A stretch of 7,395 nucleotides of DNA from an uncultured Eubacteriales bacterium (GTDB taxonomy: Bacteria > Bacillota > Clostridia > Oscillospirales > CAG-272): assembly GCA_934476315.1 (NCBI GenBank), contig CAKSNQ010000060.1, positions 1-7,395 on the forward strand. The letters run 5' to 3'. The translations under genes were made by a program, and so were the position numbers. A model generated the notes under the pieces. The model was not told where the DNA came from. It worked only from the letters and a program-made list of their open reading frames with translations, and searched no databases. How positions within the stretch are numbered: the first letter of the stretch is position 1; each line of letters begins with the position of its first letter. Positions 1-5,661 of the stretch are shown one piece after another.

Positions 1-134
1 AACTCTTGACAAGTTTTCCCCTCGCCGCCGGAGAAAGCGCGCAGGTGGGCAGCTGAAATGCGTGGTAGTGCGGGCGGTTCTCCCACGATCTCCCAATCTC
101 TGAGTGCGGCGCACAGCCAAGGAAGTGGGAGGAG

Positions 135-179
135 GCGGAGGGAGAAAACCTCGGCGTTTGAGATGGTTTCTCCCTCCGC
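135..179. repeat. 15-bp inverted repeat (hairpin 1)
   Basis: Bases 135-150 pair with 165-179 over 15 base pairs with a single bulged A at 148. The loop is 14 nt (151-164) and can add a small CTC/GAG pairing. No T-run follows on either strand, so it does not look like an ordinary intrinsic terminator. Confidence 0.75.
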
Positions 180-282
180 AAAGACGGCTAAAAGAATGTT
201 GTTTTCGCTGTGCGGAGAAGTTAGATTTGTTTCGTTTGTTGTTGGTATGTACTTTTAGTTGAAATCTCCGATGCAGGATGTG

Positions 283-318
283 GGGGGAGAACCCCTCAGG
301 CGTCGGGGTTGCTCCCCC
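283..318. repeat. 13-bp inverted repeat (hairpin 2)
   Basis: GGGGGAG plus AACCCC (283-295) pair with GGGGTT plus CTCCCCC (305-318), with G311 bulged and a 9-nt loop (296-304). There is no T-run after it. The stem contains the GGGAGAACCCC word that recurs inverted elsewhere in the region. Confidence 0.7.
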
Positions 319-345
319 GCACACCCCCTACTCCGTGGCTGGATG

Positions 346-367
346 CGCGTCGCGCCGCAACGACGCG
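346..367. repeat. 7-bp inverted repeat (hairpin 3)
   Basis: CGCGTCG (346-352) pairs perfectly with CGACGCG (361-367) around an 8-nt loop. On its own it could be chance in such GC-rich DNA; it is listed because it sits in the middle of the hairpin series. Confidence 0.5.
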
Positions 368-381
368 GCGCTTTGGCGCAT

Positions 382-422
382 TGGGGAGGGCGGCGCGGGG
401 GCGCGCCGATGACCCCTCCCCA
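382..422. repeat. Compound 16-bp inverted repeat (hairpin 4)
   Basis: TGGGGAGGG (382-390) pairs perfectly with CCCTCCCCA (414-422). Directly inside it, CGGCGCG (391-397) pairs perfectly with CGCGCCG (402-408) around a GGGG loop. The two helices stack except for a 5-nt bulge at 409-413. This is the strongest structure in the region and it has no T-tail, so a role in transcription termination is not indicated. Confidence 0.75.
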
Positions 423-463
423 CGCCCCTCCCGGGGCTTGCCGCGGTTTAGAAAGTTGGGCGC

Positions 464-484
464 GGGGCGGTTCTCCCTCGCCCC
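464..484. repeat. 6-bp inverted repeat (hairpin 5)
   Basis: GGGGCG (464-469) pairs with CGCCCC (479-484), presenting GTTCTCCCT as a 9-nt loop. It is the weakest of the five hairpins. Confidence 0.45.
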
Positions 485-626
485 CTCCTGCCGGGCACGG
501 ACGGAGCGATCGCCGCTTGGAAAAGCACGCGGCACGCTGATCGCCGCCGCCCGGCAACGGTTTCCCACAGAGTAAAAATATATCTTCGTTTCCTTTATTT
601 ACATTTTATATATTCTCTGTAAGCTA

Positions 627-655
627 TTTACAATTCTCGGGTGGCGTGTTATACT
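627..655 (+). promoter_or_regulatory. Sigma-A-type promoter for the CHAP hydrolase gene
   Basis: TTTACA (627-632) and TATACT (650-655) are separated by exactly 17 bases and lie downstream of an AT-rich stretch (about 573-630) that could act as an UP element. Transcription would begin near 662, giving a leader of about 114 nt before the ATG at 776. The leader can form a weak 7-bp stem (675-681 with 703-709), but no recognised riboswitch is seen. Confidence 0.75.
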
Positions 656-775
656 TTGACTGTACTCCCAAGGGCTTCCGCTTTATGTAGATTCCGTGTG
701 GGGCGGAGGATTCCGGGAAGAACACCAAAAAACAACCGTCAAAAATCCAAAGAACGGATCAGAAAAGGAGTTCCC

Positions 776-1708
776 ATGAAACAACACGATTCATCCAAAA
801 CCAAAGAACGCCGCAACCACGGTGTTGTCCGCGCCTGTGCCGCCGTCGGAATCGCCGCCGCGCTCGTCCTGCCTGGCGCCGCGCTGACCCCTACATATGA
901 TGGCATGACCTCCGCGTTCAGAAACAGCCGCTACTACCTCAACCTGCAGGCGCTCACGCTGACGGGAGACGAGCGTACCGACCTTGTCATGGTCGCCATG
1001 AGTCAGCTTGGCTACCACGAGGGCAACAGCTCCGCGCAGTGCAACGGCGAAAACCGGACCGGCTCGGGCAACTGGGTCGAATACAACTACCGCAACGGCG
1101 CGGTCGATCAGTACGGAAACGGCAAGCAGACCTACGCTTACCCCTGGTGCGCGTCCTTTGTCAGCTACTGCGCCCGTACCGCGGGCATTTCCTCCGCCGT
1201 CCTGCCGACTTCGGTCAGCTGTGCCCGCTGGGTCAGCTATTTCTCAAGCGTCGGGCAGTACCGCTCCCGCACCTCCGGCTACGTGCCGCGGCAGGGCGAT
1301 CTGATCTTCTACCGCAGTAAGGGCGCAACGGTGTCCGATCACGTCGGCATTGTCCGGTACACCTGCGGCGGCATGGTCTACACCATCGAAGGCAACAGCG
1401 ACAACCAGGTCAGCCTCAAGTGCTACGCGCTGAACAACACCTACATCCTCGGCTACGCCACCCCGAATTACCGCGCCGGGGCGGGGGCGATCAACTACCT
1501 GCTCGACGAGTACACCGAGGGCAACTACATCATCGCCGCCGAAAAGCTGCCCGTGCGCAAGACCCCGTCGTACAGCGCCCGCACGACCTATACGCTCCGC
1601 CGGGGCGACCTGATGCACATTTATGAGTGCCGCGACGGGTGGGGCAGGACGGATTTCGGGTGGATCCCCATGACGGATACCCAGCCGATCGACCTGTATC
1701 GTCGCTGA
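776..1708 (+). CDS. Secreted CHAP-domain hydrolase with C-terminal SH3-like domain
   Basis: This is a 310-residue exported protein, probably a cysteine peptidase or amidase that cuts peptidoglycan. The start at 776 is chosen because AAGGAG (765-770) lies 5 nt upstream; the frame is open to 641, but that would begin inside the promoter. Residues 1-17 are charged, and about 18-37 form a hydrophobic signal segment ending near Ala-Ala. Residues about 65-235 match the CHAP (NlpC/P60-like) fold: Cys125 in YPWCASFVSYC is the expected nucleophile, His189 in DHVGIVRY the base, and Glu205 in IEGNS the third residue. Residues about 249-305 resemble a bacterial SH3 domain (LPVRKTPS, a central GW, GWIPM at the end), which usually binds cell wall. 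It is monocistronic or reads into the next gene, since no terminator is visible between them. Family assignment is strong; the exact bond cut and the role (remodelling, separation or defence) are not determined. Confidence 0.88.
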   Translation: MKQHDSSKTKERRNHGVVRACAAVGIAAALVLPGAALTPTYDGMTSAFRNSRYYLNLQALTLTGDERTDLVMVAMSQLGYHEGNSSAQCNGENRTGSGNWVEYNYRNGAVDQYGNGKQTYAYPWCASFVSYCARTAGISSAVLPTSVSCARWVSYFSSVGQYRSRTSGYVPRQGDLIFYRSKGATVSDHVGIVRYTCGGMVYTIEGNSDNQVSLKCYALNNTYILGYATPNYRAGAGAINYLLDEYTEGNYIIAAEKLPVRKTPSYSARTTYTLRRGDLMHIYECRDGWGRTDFGWIPMTDTQPIDLYRR

Positions 1709-1757
1709 GAAAAGGCGGAAAAATAAAAAATGTTTACAAACTGACCTGCCCGTGCTA

Positions 1758-1786
1758 TTGACTTTTCCATGAATATGCTGTATAAT
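1758..1786 (+). promoter_or_regulatory. Sigma-A-type promoter for the LRR lipoprotein gene
   Basis: TTGACT (1758-1763) and a perfect TATAAT (1781-1786) are spaced 17 bases apart. The predicted start near 1793 leaves about 28 nt before the ATG at 1821, enough for the ribosome binding site and little else. Confidence 0.85.
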
Positions 1787-1820
1787 GGATTGTCAAAAGA
1801 AAAATACGGAGGGTTGTCCC

Positions 1821-2609
1821 ATGACAAAGAAGATTGCGGCGTCCGTCCTTGCCGTCCTGATACTGTGCGCATTGGTTGCCTGTTCCTCGGGGAAAAGTGA
1901 CGGCACGGGTCTGACCGACAGCGTGATTGACATCGGTGAGCAGAAGCTGACCTATACAGCGAGCAACGGAGATACGTTTACTTACGAATATCTGACCAGT
2001 ACGACTGCCAAGATCACGGCGTTCAGCGGCGAGTATGCCCCGCACACCGTGACGATCCCGGCGACGCTGGGCGAGCGGACGGTCACGGAGATCGCGGCGT
2101 CGGCGTTCTATGCCTGCTCCGGCATTGCCGAGGTGCGGTTCGAGGCTCCTGTGGAGGTCATCGGCGACTATGCCTTTGCCAACTGCGAGGGACTGGAGAC
2201 CGTGGAATTTCCCGCGTCTGTCCGGGAGATCGGTAAGGGCGCGTTCTGGGGCTGTGCCGCGCTGAAGGAGGTCATACTCCCCACGGGTGCGACCGCGATT
2301 GGCGACATTGCCTTCTACGGATGCACGGCGCTGGAAAAGCTGACTGTTCCAGCCACACTTGAGACGATCGGAGACTCCGCGTTTACGAATTGCACGGCGC
2401 TGACGGCGATCGAGTTGCCGGAGGGCGTGCGCGCGGTCGGCGAGCAGGCGTTTTACGGTTGCACTGCGGTTAAGTCCGTCAAGCTCCCCGCCTCTCTTGA
2501 GGAGATCGGCAAGTGGGCGTTCATCACCCAGATCAAGGCGCTGACCGACGAGGAGATCGTCACGGTTCCCGGCTCGGCAGCTGCGGAATATGTCAAGAGC
2601 ATGCGCTGA
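1821..2609 (+). CDS. BspA-like leucine-rich-repeat lipoprotein
   Basis: This is a 262-residue surface lipoprotein. The start at 1821 has GGAGGG (1808-1813) 7 nt upstream; an in-frame ATG at 1785 lies inside the -10 box and is excluded. Residues 1-20 are a lipoprotein signal peptide (KK, a hydrophobic core, then the lipobox LVAC), making Cys21 the lipidated residue. A Ser/Gly/Thr-rich spacer and a small beta-rich segment (about 35-85) follow. Residues about 88-240 are LRR_5/BspA-type repeats with an exact 23-residue period: the AF-x-x-C landmark recurs at residues 95, 118, 141, 164, 187 and 210, and AF again at 233, where the Cys is lost in the capping repeat. Such repeats are common in surface proteins of gut Bacillota and Bacteroidota and often bind host or matrix proteins. 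The ligand here is unknown. The gene is followed closely by a strong terminator. Confidence 0.9.
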   Translation: MTKKIAASVLAVLILCALVACSSGKSDGTGLTDSVIDIGEQKLTYTASNGDTFTYEYLTSTTAKITAFSGEYAPHTVTIPATLGERTVTEIAASAFYACSGIAEVRFEAPVEVIGDYAFANCEGLETVEFPASVREIGKGAFWGCAALKEVILPTGATAIGDIAFYGCTALEKLTVPATLETIGDSAFTNCTALTAIELPEGVRAVGEQAFYGCTAVKSVKLPASLEEIGKWAFITQIKALTDEEIVTVPGSAAAEYVKSMR

Positions 2610-2643
2610 TTGTTGAGAGAGACTTGTTGAAATGACAAAAACA

Positions 2644-2682
2644 GGGCTGTTAAAAAACCTGATGTTTTTTAACAGCCCTTTT
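2644..2682. terminator. Bidirectional intrinsic terminator between convergent genes
   Basis: A perfect 15-bp stem (2644-2658 with 2664-2678) carries a 5-nt loop CTGAT. TTTT follows on the plus strand and an A-run (2636-2641) precedes it, giving TGTTTTTG on the minus strand. It ends the LRR lipoprotein gene on the plus strand and, 17 nt past its stop codon, the AAA+ operon on the minus strand. Confidence 0.93.
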
Positions 2683-2695
2683 CAATTTCCAAAGC

Positions 2696-4138
2696 TCAGG
2701 CGAGGGGAGGAACGCGGTTTTCGGCGCGGTACGCGTCCATCATCTCTATATCCGACGAATCGACGGAGCTGTGCACCTTGCATAGCGCGGTGTCAATGTC
2801 CGCCTGCGCGATTGTCGCGCTTTTATCGCCGGACAGCTCCTTGTTGATGAGGCACATTTTTACCTGGTCGCAAAACTCTGCGATGTCTGCGCCGTTGAAG
2901 CCCTCCAGCCGTTTGGCGGTTTCCTCAAAGGATACCGCCGGATCCCGCCCGATAGTACCCAGATTTTTCCTGAGCATATAGACCCGCGCGGGCTGATCGG
3001 GCAGGGGAATGTAAATTTTTTCGTGGAATCTGCCGGGGCGGAGCAGGGCGCTGTCGATTTCCCATGGGCAGTTCGTCGCCGCCAGCACCAGCAGAATGTT
3101 TTGACTCCCTTCCACTCCCTGCATCTGCGCCAGAATTTCCTGCACCGTCGTGACGTTGCTTGTGTCGCTTTCCGTCCGCGACCGTCCGATCGCCTCAAAT
3201 TCGTCGAAGAACACAACGGCGACCTTGTTTTTCCTTGCGTCGCTGAAGAGCGTCTTGATTCTGCGCTCGCTTTCCCCGTACCATTTGGACATGATGTCGG
3301 AGCATTTGACAGAATAAAATTTCGCCTTCAGTTCCGTCGCGACCGCCTGGGCAAACATGGTCTTTCCCGTGCCGGGCAACCCGTACAGAAGAACGCCGCC
3401 GCCAACCTTTTTTCCGTACTTCTCATATACTTCCTTGTGCCTGAGCGGGAGGACGACGCGCTCGCGGATTGCCTGCTTTGCCTCGTCCAGCCCCGCAATG
3501 TCGTCAAAGTGAATCCGGGGAATCGGGCAGGAAAAATCGGCAGAGGCGGACTTTTTCGCCGTCCCCGCGCCGCCCCGATTGCCCCGGTCGGCGCCCTCGT
3601 CCTCGTCATCATCGTCATCGTCATTGTCATCCTCATCGTCGTCCTCGTCACCCAGCGTGCGCTCGATTCGCTCAATCAATTCTGCCTTGTTCAGTCTGGA
3701 ATATCCCGTGATGCCGTTCTCCCGGCAGAGGTTCCTCAGCTCCTCCACCGACCATGTTGTCAGGTCGGTCTCGCCTTCGTCCCCGTCCCCGTCGTCCTCG
3801 TCTTCGGTGAAAAACGGAAGGGGCGACTCCTTTCTGATCCGACAGCGGATCAGCCACACGAGAAGGGAAACGGGCCAGAGAAGGCTGGCGAGCAGAACAA
3901 TCCAAAAGATCGGTTCGTCCTCGTCGTACTCGTCCAGTCCGCAAAACGAGGTGCCAAAGCGAAAAAATACGACCCCGATGGCGACATAGGCGGCGACGAT
4001 CAGAAGAATCCACCAGCGTTGCAGGAGCCATCTGACGATGTAGTCCTCCGTCTGTTCATCGAGAAAGAGCAATTCGGCGCGGATAGCCCCGACGGGCGCG
4101 AAACCGCCTCGAAGATATGTAAGGTATGTCTGAATCAT
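2696..4138 (-). CDS. Membrane-anchored Vps4-like AAA+ ATPase with Rho_N/SAP-like domain
   Basis: This 480-residue protein is the last gene of a three-gene operon. Its ATG overlaps the upstream stop (ATGA), and AAGGAGG (4152-4146) lies 7 nt before it. Two transmembrane segments (about 42-60 and 77-98) flank a short acidic outer loop, and the RCRIRK that follows suggests the rest is cytoplasmic. Next come an acidic patch (111-124), a Rho_N/SAP-like helical motif (about 128-162, ending in KAELIERI), a nearly pure Asp/Glu run (164-182) and a flexible Gly/Ala linker. The AAA+ module spans about 212-460: Walker A GLPGTGKT (253-260), pore-loop-like KWYGESE (285-291), Walker B VVFFDE (308-313), sensor-1 Asn356, arginine fingers Arg367 and Arg370, and a GADI sensor-2 helix near 416-419. 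The pore loop resembles Vps4/katanin-type ATPases, which pull polypeptides through the ring. All ATPase residues are intact. The substrate is unknown; a membrane-tethered unfoldase or remodeller is the likely role. Confidence 0.88.
   Translation of the reverse strand: MIQTYLTYLRGGFAPVGAIRAELLFLDEQTEDYIVRWLLQRWWILLIVAAYVAIGVVFFRFGTSFCGLDEYDEDEPIFWIVLLASLLWPVSLLVWLIRCRIRKESPLPFFTEDEDDGDGDEGETDLTTWSVEELRNLCRENGITGYSRLNKAELIERIERTLGDEDDDEDDNDDDDDDEDEGADRGNRGGAGTAKKSASADFSCPIPRIHFDDIAGLDEAKQAIRERVVLPLRHKEVYEKYGKKVGGGVLLYGLPGTGKTMFAQAVATELKAKFYSVKCSDIMSKWYGESERRIKTLFSDARKNKVAVVFFDEFEAIGRSRTESDTSNVTTVQEILAQMQGVEGSQNILLVLAATNCPWEIDSALLRPGRFHEKIYIPLPDQPARVYMLRKNLGTIGRDPAVSFEETAKRLEGFNGADIAEFCDQVKMCLINKELSGDKSATIAQADIDTALCKVHSSVDSSDIEMMDAYRAENRVPPLA
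3593..3649 (-). repeat. Poly-Asp/Glu triplet tract inside the AAA+ gene
   Basis: About 19 consecutive codons (residues 164-182 of the ATPase) encode almost only Asp and Glu, made of repeated GAC/GAT/GAG/GAA triplets. It separates the Rho_N/SAP-like motif from the ATPase module and is likely disordered. Such triplet runs can change length by slippage, in steps that keep the frame. Confidence 0.8.
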
Positions 4139-4632
4139 TGCTGCTCCTCCTTGCCGGCGGGATCGGGATCAAAGACTGTCGGGCGATTGGCGCCGATGGT
4201 GCGCGGCGGCGTGCTGTGCGCGTCGCACTTGTTGGCGGTCAGATCGGTCGCCTCAAAGATCATGTGCTGTATATGGTTGAGCCGATCCTCCAGCGCGCGG
4301 AGCTTCGCGTCATAGTCCGTGCCGCGCGCCGCAAAATCCTCCAGGAAAAAGCGGTGGTTGATGTAGTTCCGGTCCTCGATGACCCCTTTCAGGTCCCGGT
4401 ATTCGCGCTCGGTGAGGATTTCGTACTTCAGGAGCGCGTCGTTCAGCTTATTCAGCGGCGAGCCGTCGATGTTCCGGACGTGACCGGGAATTGTCAGACG
4501 CACCAGCGCCTTGAAGTCCCGCTCCCATTCCTGCGCCGCGCGGATGATCTGCCCGACGGCGGGATAGACGTCCTCCGGAAAGACGCGGATGGTAAAGTAG
4601 GAAGCCTGCATGTCGGACGCCGCCATCACCAT
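4135..4632 (-). CDS. Small helical protein with HEPN-like R-N-x3-H motif
   Basis: I do not recognise the family of this 165-residue soluble protein. AGGAGG (4642-4637) precedes a cluster of possible starts: ATG at 4632 (4 nt), GTG at 4629 (7 nt) and ATG at 4626 (10 nt); 4632 is taken and 4626 would give 163 residues. The start overlaps the stop of the gene before it (TGA at 4628-4626), and its own stop overlaps the ATPase start by 4 nt, so all three are probably translated together. It has no signal peptide or membrane segment. Residues about 20-128 are predicted helical, with a helix holding EDRNYINHRFF (86-96). Arg88-Asn89-x3-His93 matches the R-x4-6-H motif of HEPN folds, which include RNases but also non-catalytic helical bundles. 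Residues about 107-130 look like a coiled coil, and the tail (about 133-165) is polar and probably disordered. Adaptor or substrate-recognition partner of the ATPase is my inference; an RNase role is possible but unproven. Confidence 0.72.
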   Translation of the reverse strand: MVMAASDMQASYFTIRVFPEDVYPAVGQIIRAAQEWERDFKALVRLTIPGHVRNIDGSPLNKLNDALLKYEILTEREYRDLKGVIEDRNYINHRFFLEDFAARGTDYDAKLRALEDRLNHIQHMIFEATDLTANKCDAHSTPPRTIGANRPTVFDPDPAGKEEQQ

Positions 4633-5369
4633 TCGTCCTCCTCGTGGCTGATCTTGTCGGCGCGGCACGGCGCAAGGAGGCGGTTGTTGACCTTGAGCGC
4701 GATGCGGTTGGACCCACTGCAACGCGCCTTGATGGTCGTCCCGTCCTCCAGCGTGCAGGAGAGCATGATGGTGCGGAAACGGATGAGCGAGTTTGCTTCA
4801 TCCATTTTTTCGCCGTTGACCGACAGGTAGCGGTGGAATCGCCCGGCGTAAACGATGATTGCGTTGTCACCGTACTGATAGACCTTGCAGTTCAGGAAAA
4901 ACGAGGAGATCACCCAAGGAAGCCAAAAGAGGAGGAACAGCGGAGTGAGCGAGAAATATGGGGACGATGAGGTCTCCGTGGCGTCGCCTGTATCGCGCGC
5001 GGTCACATGAAAATCGGTGATTTCGTAAGAGGAAATATCCGTGCTCCGCACAACAATTTCGCCCGTGTACAGCTCGCCGTCCGTGTCCCCGCGGGTGAAT
5101 CTCAGCGTCTTATCGTAGATGATGTAGTCTCCCCTGCCGTAGAGCTTCAGGGTGGCTGTTCCCTCGGAAACGTCAGGGTCGCTGATGACCACCATCGCCT
5201 GTACGGTGGTGTGCGCCGTCCCGTACGCTTCCGTGTACACATTCATGTCCTCAATGCGTGGCTGGGACGGCTTCGCGCTTTGGGGGAGGAGGATGACCGC
5301 GACGATAATTAAAAGAAGGATCCACGGGATCAGTTGATGAATAAGAATTTTTCTTTTTTCCGGCAACAT
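4626..5369 (-). CDS. Two-pass membrane protein with extracytoplasmic beta domain
   Basis: First gene of the AAA+ operon, 247 residues, family not recognised. The start at 5369 has GAGGTG (5381-5376) 6 nt upstream; in-frame GTG 5441 and ATG 5417 lie within the leader hairpins and are unlikely. Residues 1-11 are basic (KRK), followed by transmembrane segment 1 (about 12-29). Residues about 31-137 would face outward and look beta-rich, perhaps Ig- or FN3-like, with a Ser/Thr-rich stretch before transmembrane segment 2 (about 138-160). The cytoplasmic tail (161-247) is again beta-rich: IIVYAGRFHRYLSVNG, then SCTLEDGTTIKARC and ALKVNNRLL. The alternating pattern with two xVNx turns is faintly reminiscent of FAIM-like beta domains, but this is weak. 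It ends in the acidic HEEDEW, overlapping the next start. By position it could be the membrane sensor or anchor partner of the ATPase. Confidence 0.75.
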   Translation of the reverse strand: MLPEKRKILIHQLIPWILLLIIVAVILLPQSAKPSQPRIEDMNVYTEAYGTAHTTVQAMVVISDPDVSEGTATLKLYGRGDYIIYDKTLRFTRGDTDGELYTGEIVVRSTDISSYEITDFHVTARDTGDATETSSSPYFSLTPLFLLFWLPWVISSFFLNCKVYQYGDNAIIVYAGRFHRYLSVNGEKMDEANSLIRFRTIMLSCTLEDGTTIKARCSGSNRIALKVNNRLLAPCRADKISHEEDEW

Positions 5370-5390
5370 GGTTGACACCTCGCATTCAAA

Positions 5391-5544
5391 GAGATAAAAT
5401 AAAAAGGCGCGCCCCATTGAGGGACACGCCGAAAAACGCACCTCTCAATGTTGCGACACATTCCCTACCTAACATTAAGGCTTAGAGAGAGTACATTTTT
5501 GCCTATAGTACGCCCAATGTCAGGGATATTCAAATGTGTCGCAA
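5391..5544 (-). promoter_or_regulatory. Structured leader / riboswitch-like attenuator of the AAA+ operon
   Basis: Read on the minus strand, the predicted transcript begins near 5542, inside the first arm of a perfect 12-bp inverted repeat (5544-5533 with 5462-5451). This closing stem encloses a second helix (about 5525-5514 with 5477-5465, with G-U pairs) topped by a GTAC/GTAC pairing. Directly after the closing stem, 5450-5437 can pair with 5428-5415 (14 bp, one A-C mismatch, several G-U pairs). Bases 5430-5406 alternatively form a terminator. The two last hairpins share 5428-5415 and cannot coexist. A third option, AATGT/ACATT around 5462-5447, would break both the closing stem and the antiterminator. 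This is the plan of a transcription-attenuating riboswitch or protein-binding leader. I compared it by eye with common classes (purine, SAM, TPP, glycine, c-di-GMP, T-box, M-box, fluoride, ZTP) and it matches none. Confidence 0.68.
5394..5430 (-). terminator. Leader terminator upstream of the AAA+ operon
   Basis: On the minus strand, GGCGTGTCCC (5430-5421) pairs with GGGGCGCGCC (5415-5406): 10 bp including two G-U pairs, loop TCAAT, then TTTTTATTTT. It lies between the operon's promoter and its first start codon, so it would prevent expression unless the competing hairpin (5450-5415) forms. Confidence 0.85.
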
Positions 5545-5548
5545 AGCT

Positions 5549-5577
5549 ATGATACCACACTTTTCTCCGACTGTCAA
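5549..5577 (-). promoter_or_regulatory. Sigma-A-type promoter of the AAA+ operon
   Basis: TTGACA (5577-5572) and TATCAT (5554-5549) are spaced by 17 bases, and TGG just before the -10 box gives an extended TGn motif. The predicted start near 5542 leaves a leader of about 173 nt before the ATG at 5369. Confidence 0.88.
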
Positions 5578-5621
5578 CCATTCCATAAAAAATGGCAAAA
5601 GAAAAGCCCGCGCCGGGGGGG

Positions 5622-5656
5622 AAAAAAGAAAAACCGGACTCCAAAACGGAATCCGG
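5622..5656 (-). terminator. Intrinsic terminator of the tRNA-Val gene
   Basis: On the minus strand, CCGGATTCC (5656-5648) pairs with GGAGTCCGG (5642-5634) with one T-G pair and a GTTTT loop. TTTTTCTTTTTT follows directly. It begins 5 nt past the tRNA CCA end. Confidence 0.9.
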
Positions 5657-5661
5657 CTTGC

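Larger units (their letters stand above)
1..626. other. GC-rich, hairpin-rich region without a convincing gene
   Basis: This stretch of more than 600 bases holds several open frames of 66-100 codons on both strands. None has a good ribosome binding site, a recognisable domain or a protein-like composition; the frames are rich in Arg, Pro, Gly and Ala because the DNA is GC-rich. What it does hold is a series of strong inverted repeats (about 135-179, 283-318, 346-367, 382-422 and 464-484) and recurring GGTTCTCCC-type words (near 76, 166 and 469, and inverted near 286). From about 570 it turns sharply AT-rich and leads into the promoter of the next gene. It may be a structured RNA, a decayed element or a cluster of intergenic repeats; the sequence alone does not decide. 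Confidence 0.55.

Noticed and set aside
6..34. TTGACA at 6-11 as a promoter
   Set aside because: No -10-like box occurs 16-18 bases downstream; the expected place reads a GC-rich sequence.
255..575. Overlapping frames of 88-100 codons in the GC-rich left region
   Set aside because: Several frames on both strands are open at once because of base composition; none has a ribosome binding site, domain or natural-looking protein composition.
641..775. Upstream extension of the CHAP gene to 641
   Set aside because: The extension would start between the -35 and -10 boxes of its own promoter. The ATG at 776 has AAGGAG at correct spacing and a signal peptide.
3023..4315. 430-codon open frame on the plus strand
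   Set aside because: It lies antisense to the intact AAA+ gene, whose frame carries all the ATPase motifs. The plus-strand frame has no motif or ribosome binding site and contains long Val/Ile runs that mirror the acidic tract.
4126..4830. 234-codon open frame on the plus strand
   Set aside because: It is antisense to the two upstream operon genes, which have overlapping starts and stops and strong ribosome binding sites. No family features were seen.
5370..5441. N-terminal extension of the first operon gene to GTG 5441 or ATG 5417
   Set aside because: These starts lie inside the terminator/antiterminator hairpins, while ATG 5369 has GAGGTG 6 nt upstream and a normal membrane-protein N-terminus.
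5386..5475. 29-codon leader ORF on the minus strand in the attenuator
   Set aside because: It has no ribosome binding site before its ATG and no run of one amino acid such as classical leader peptides have. The leader is better explained by RNA structure.
5451..5544. 12-bp inverted repeats as ends of a small mobile element, a retron RNA or an attC site
   Set aside because: There are no flanking target-site duplications, transposase or reverse transcriptase, and only one of the two attC boxes fits. The repeat begins at a predicted transcription start and leads into a terminator, which favours an RNA leader.
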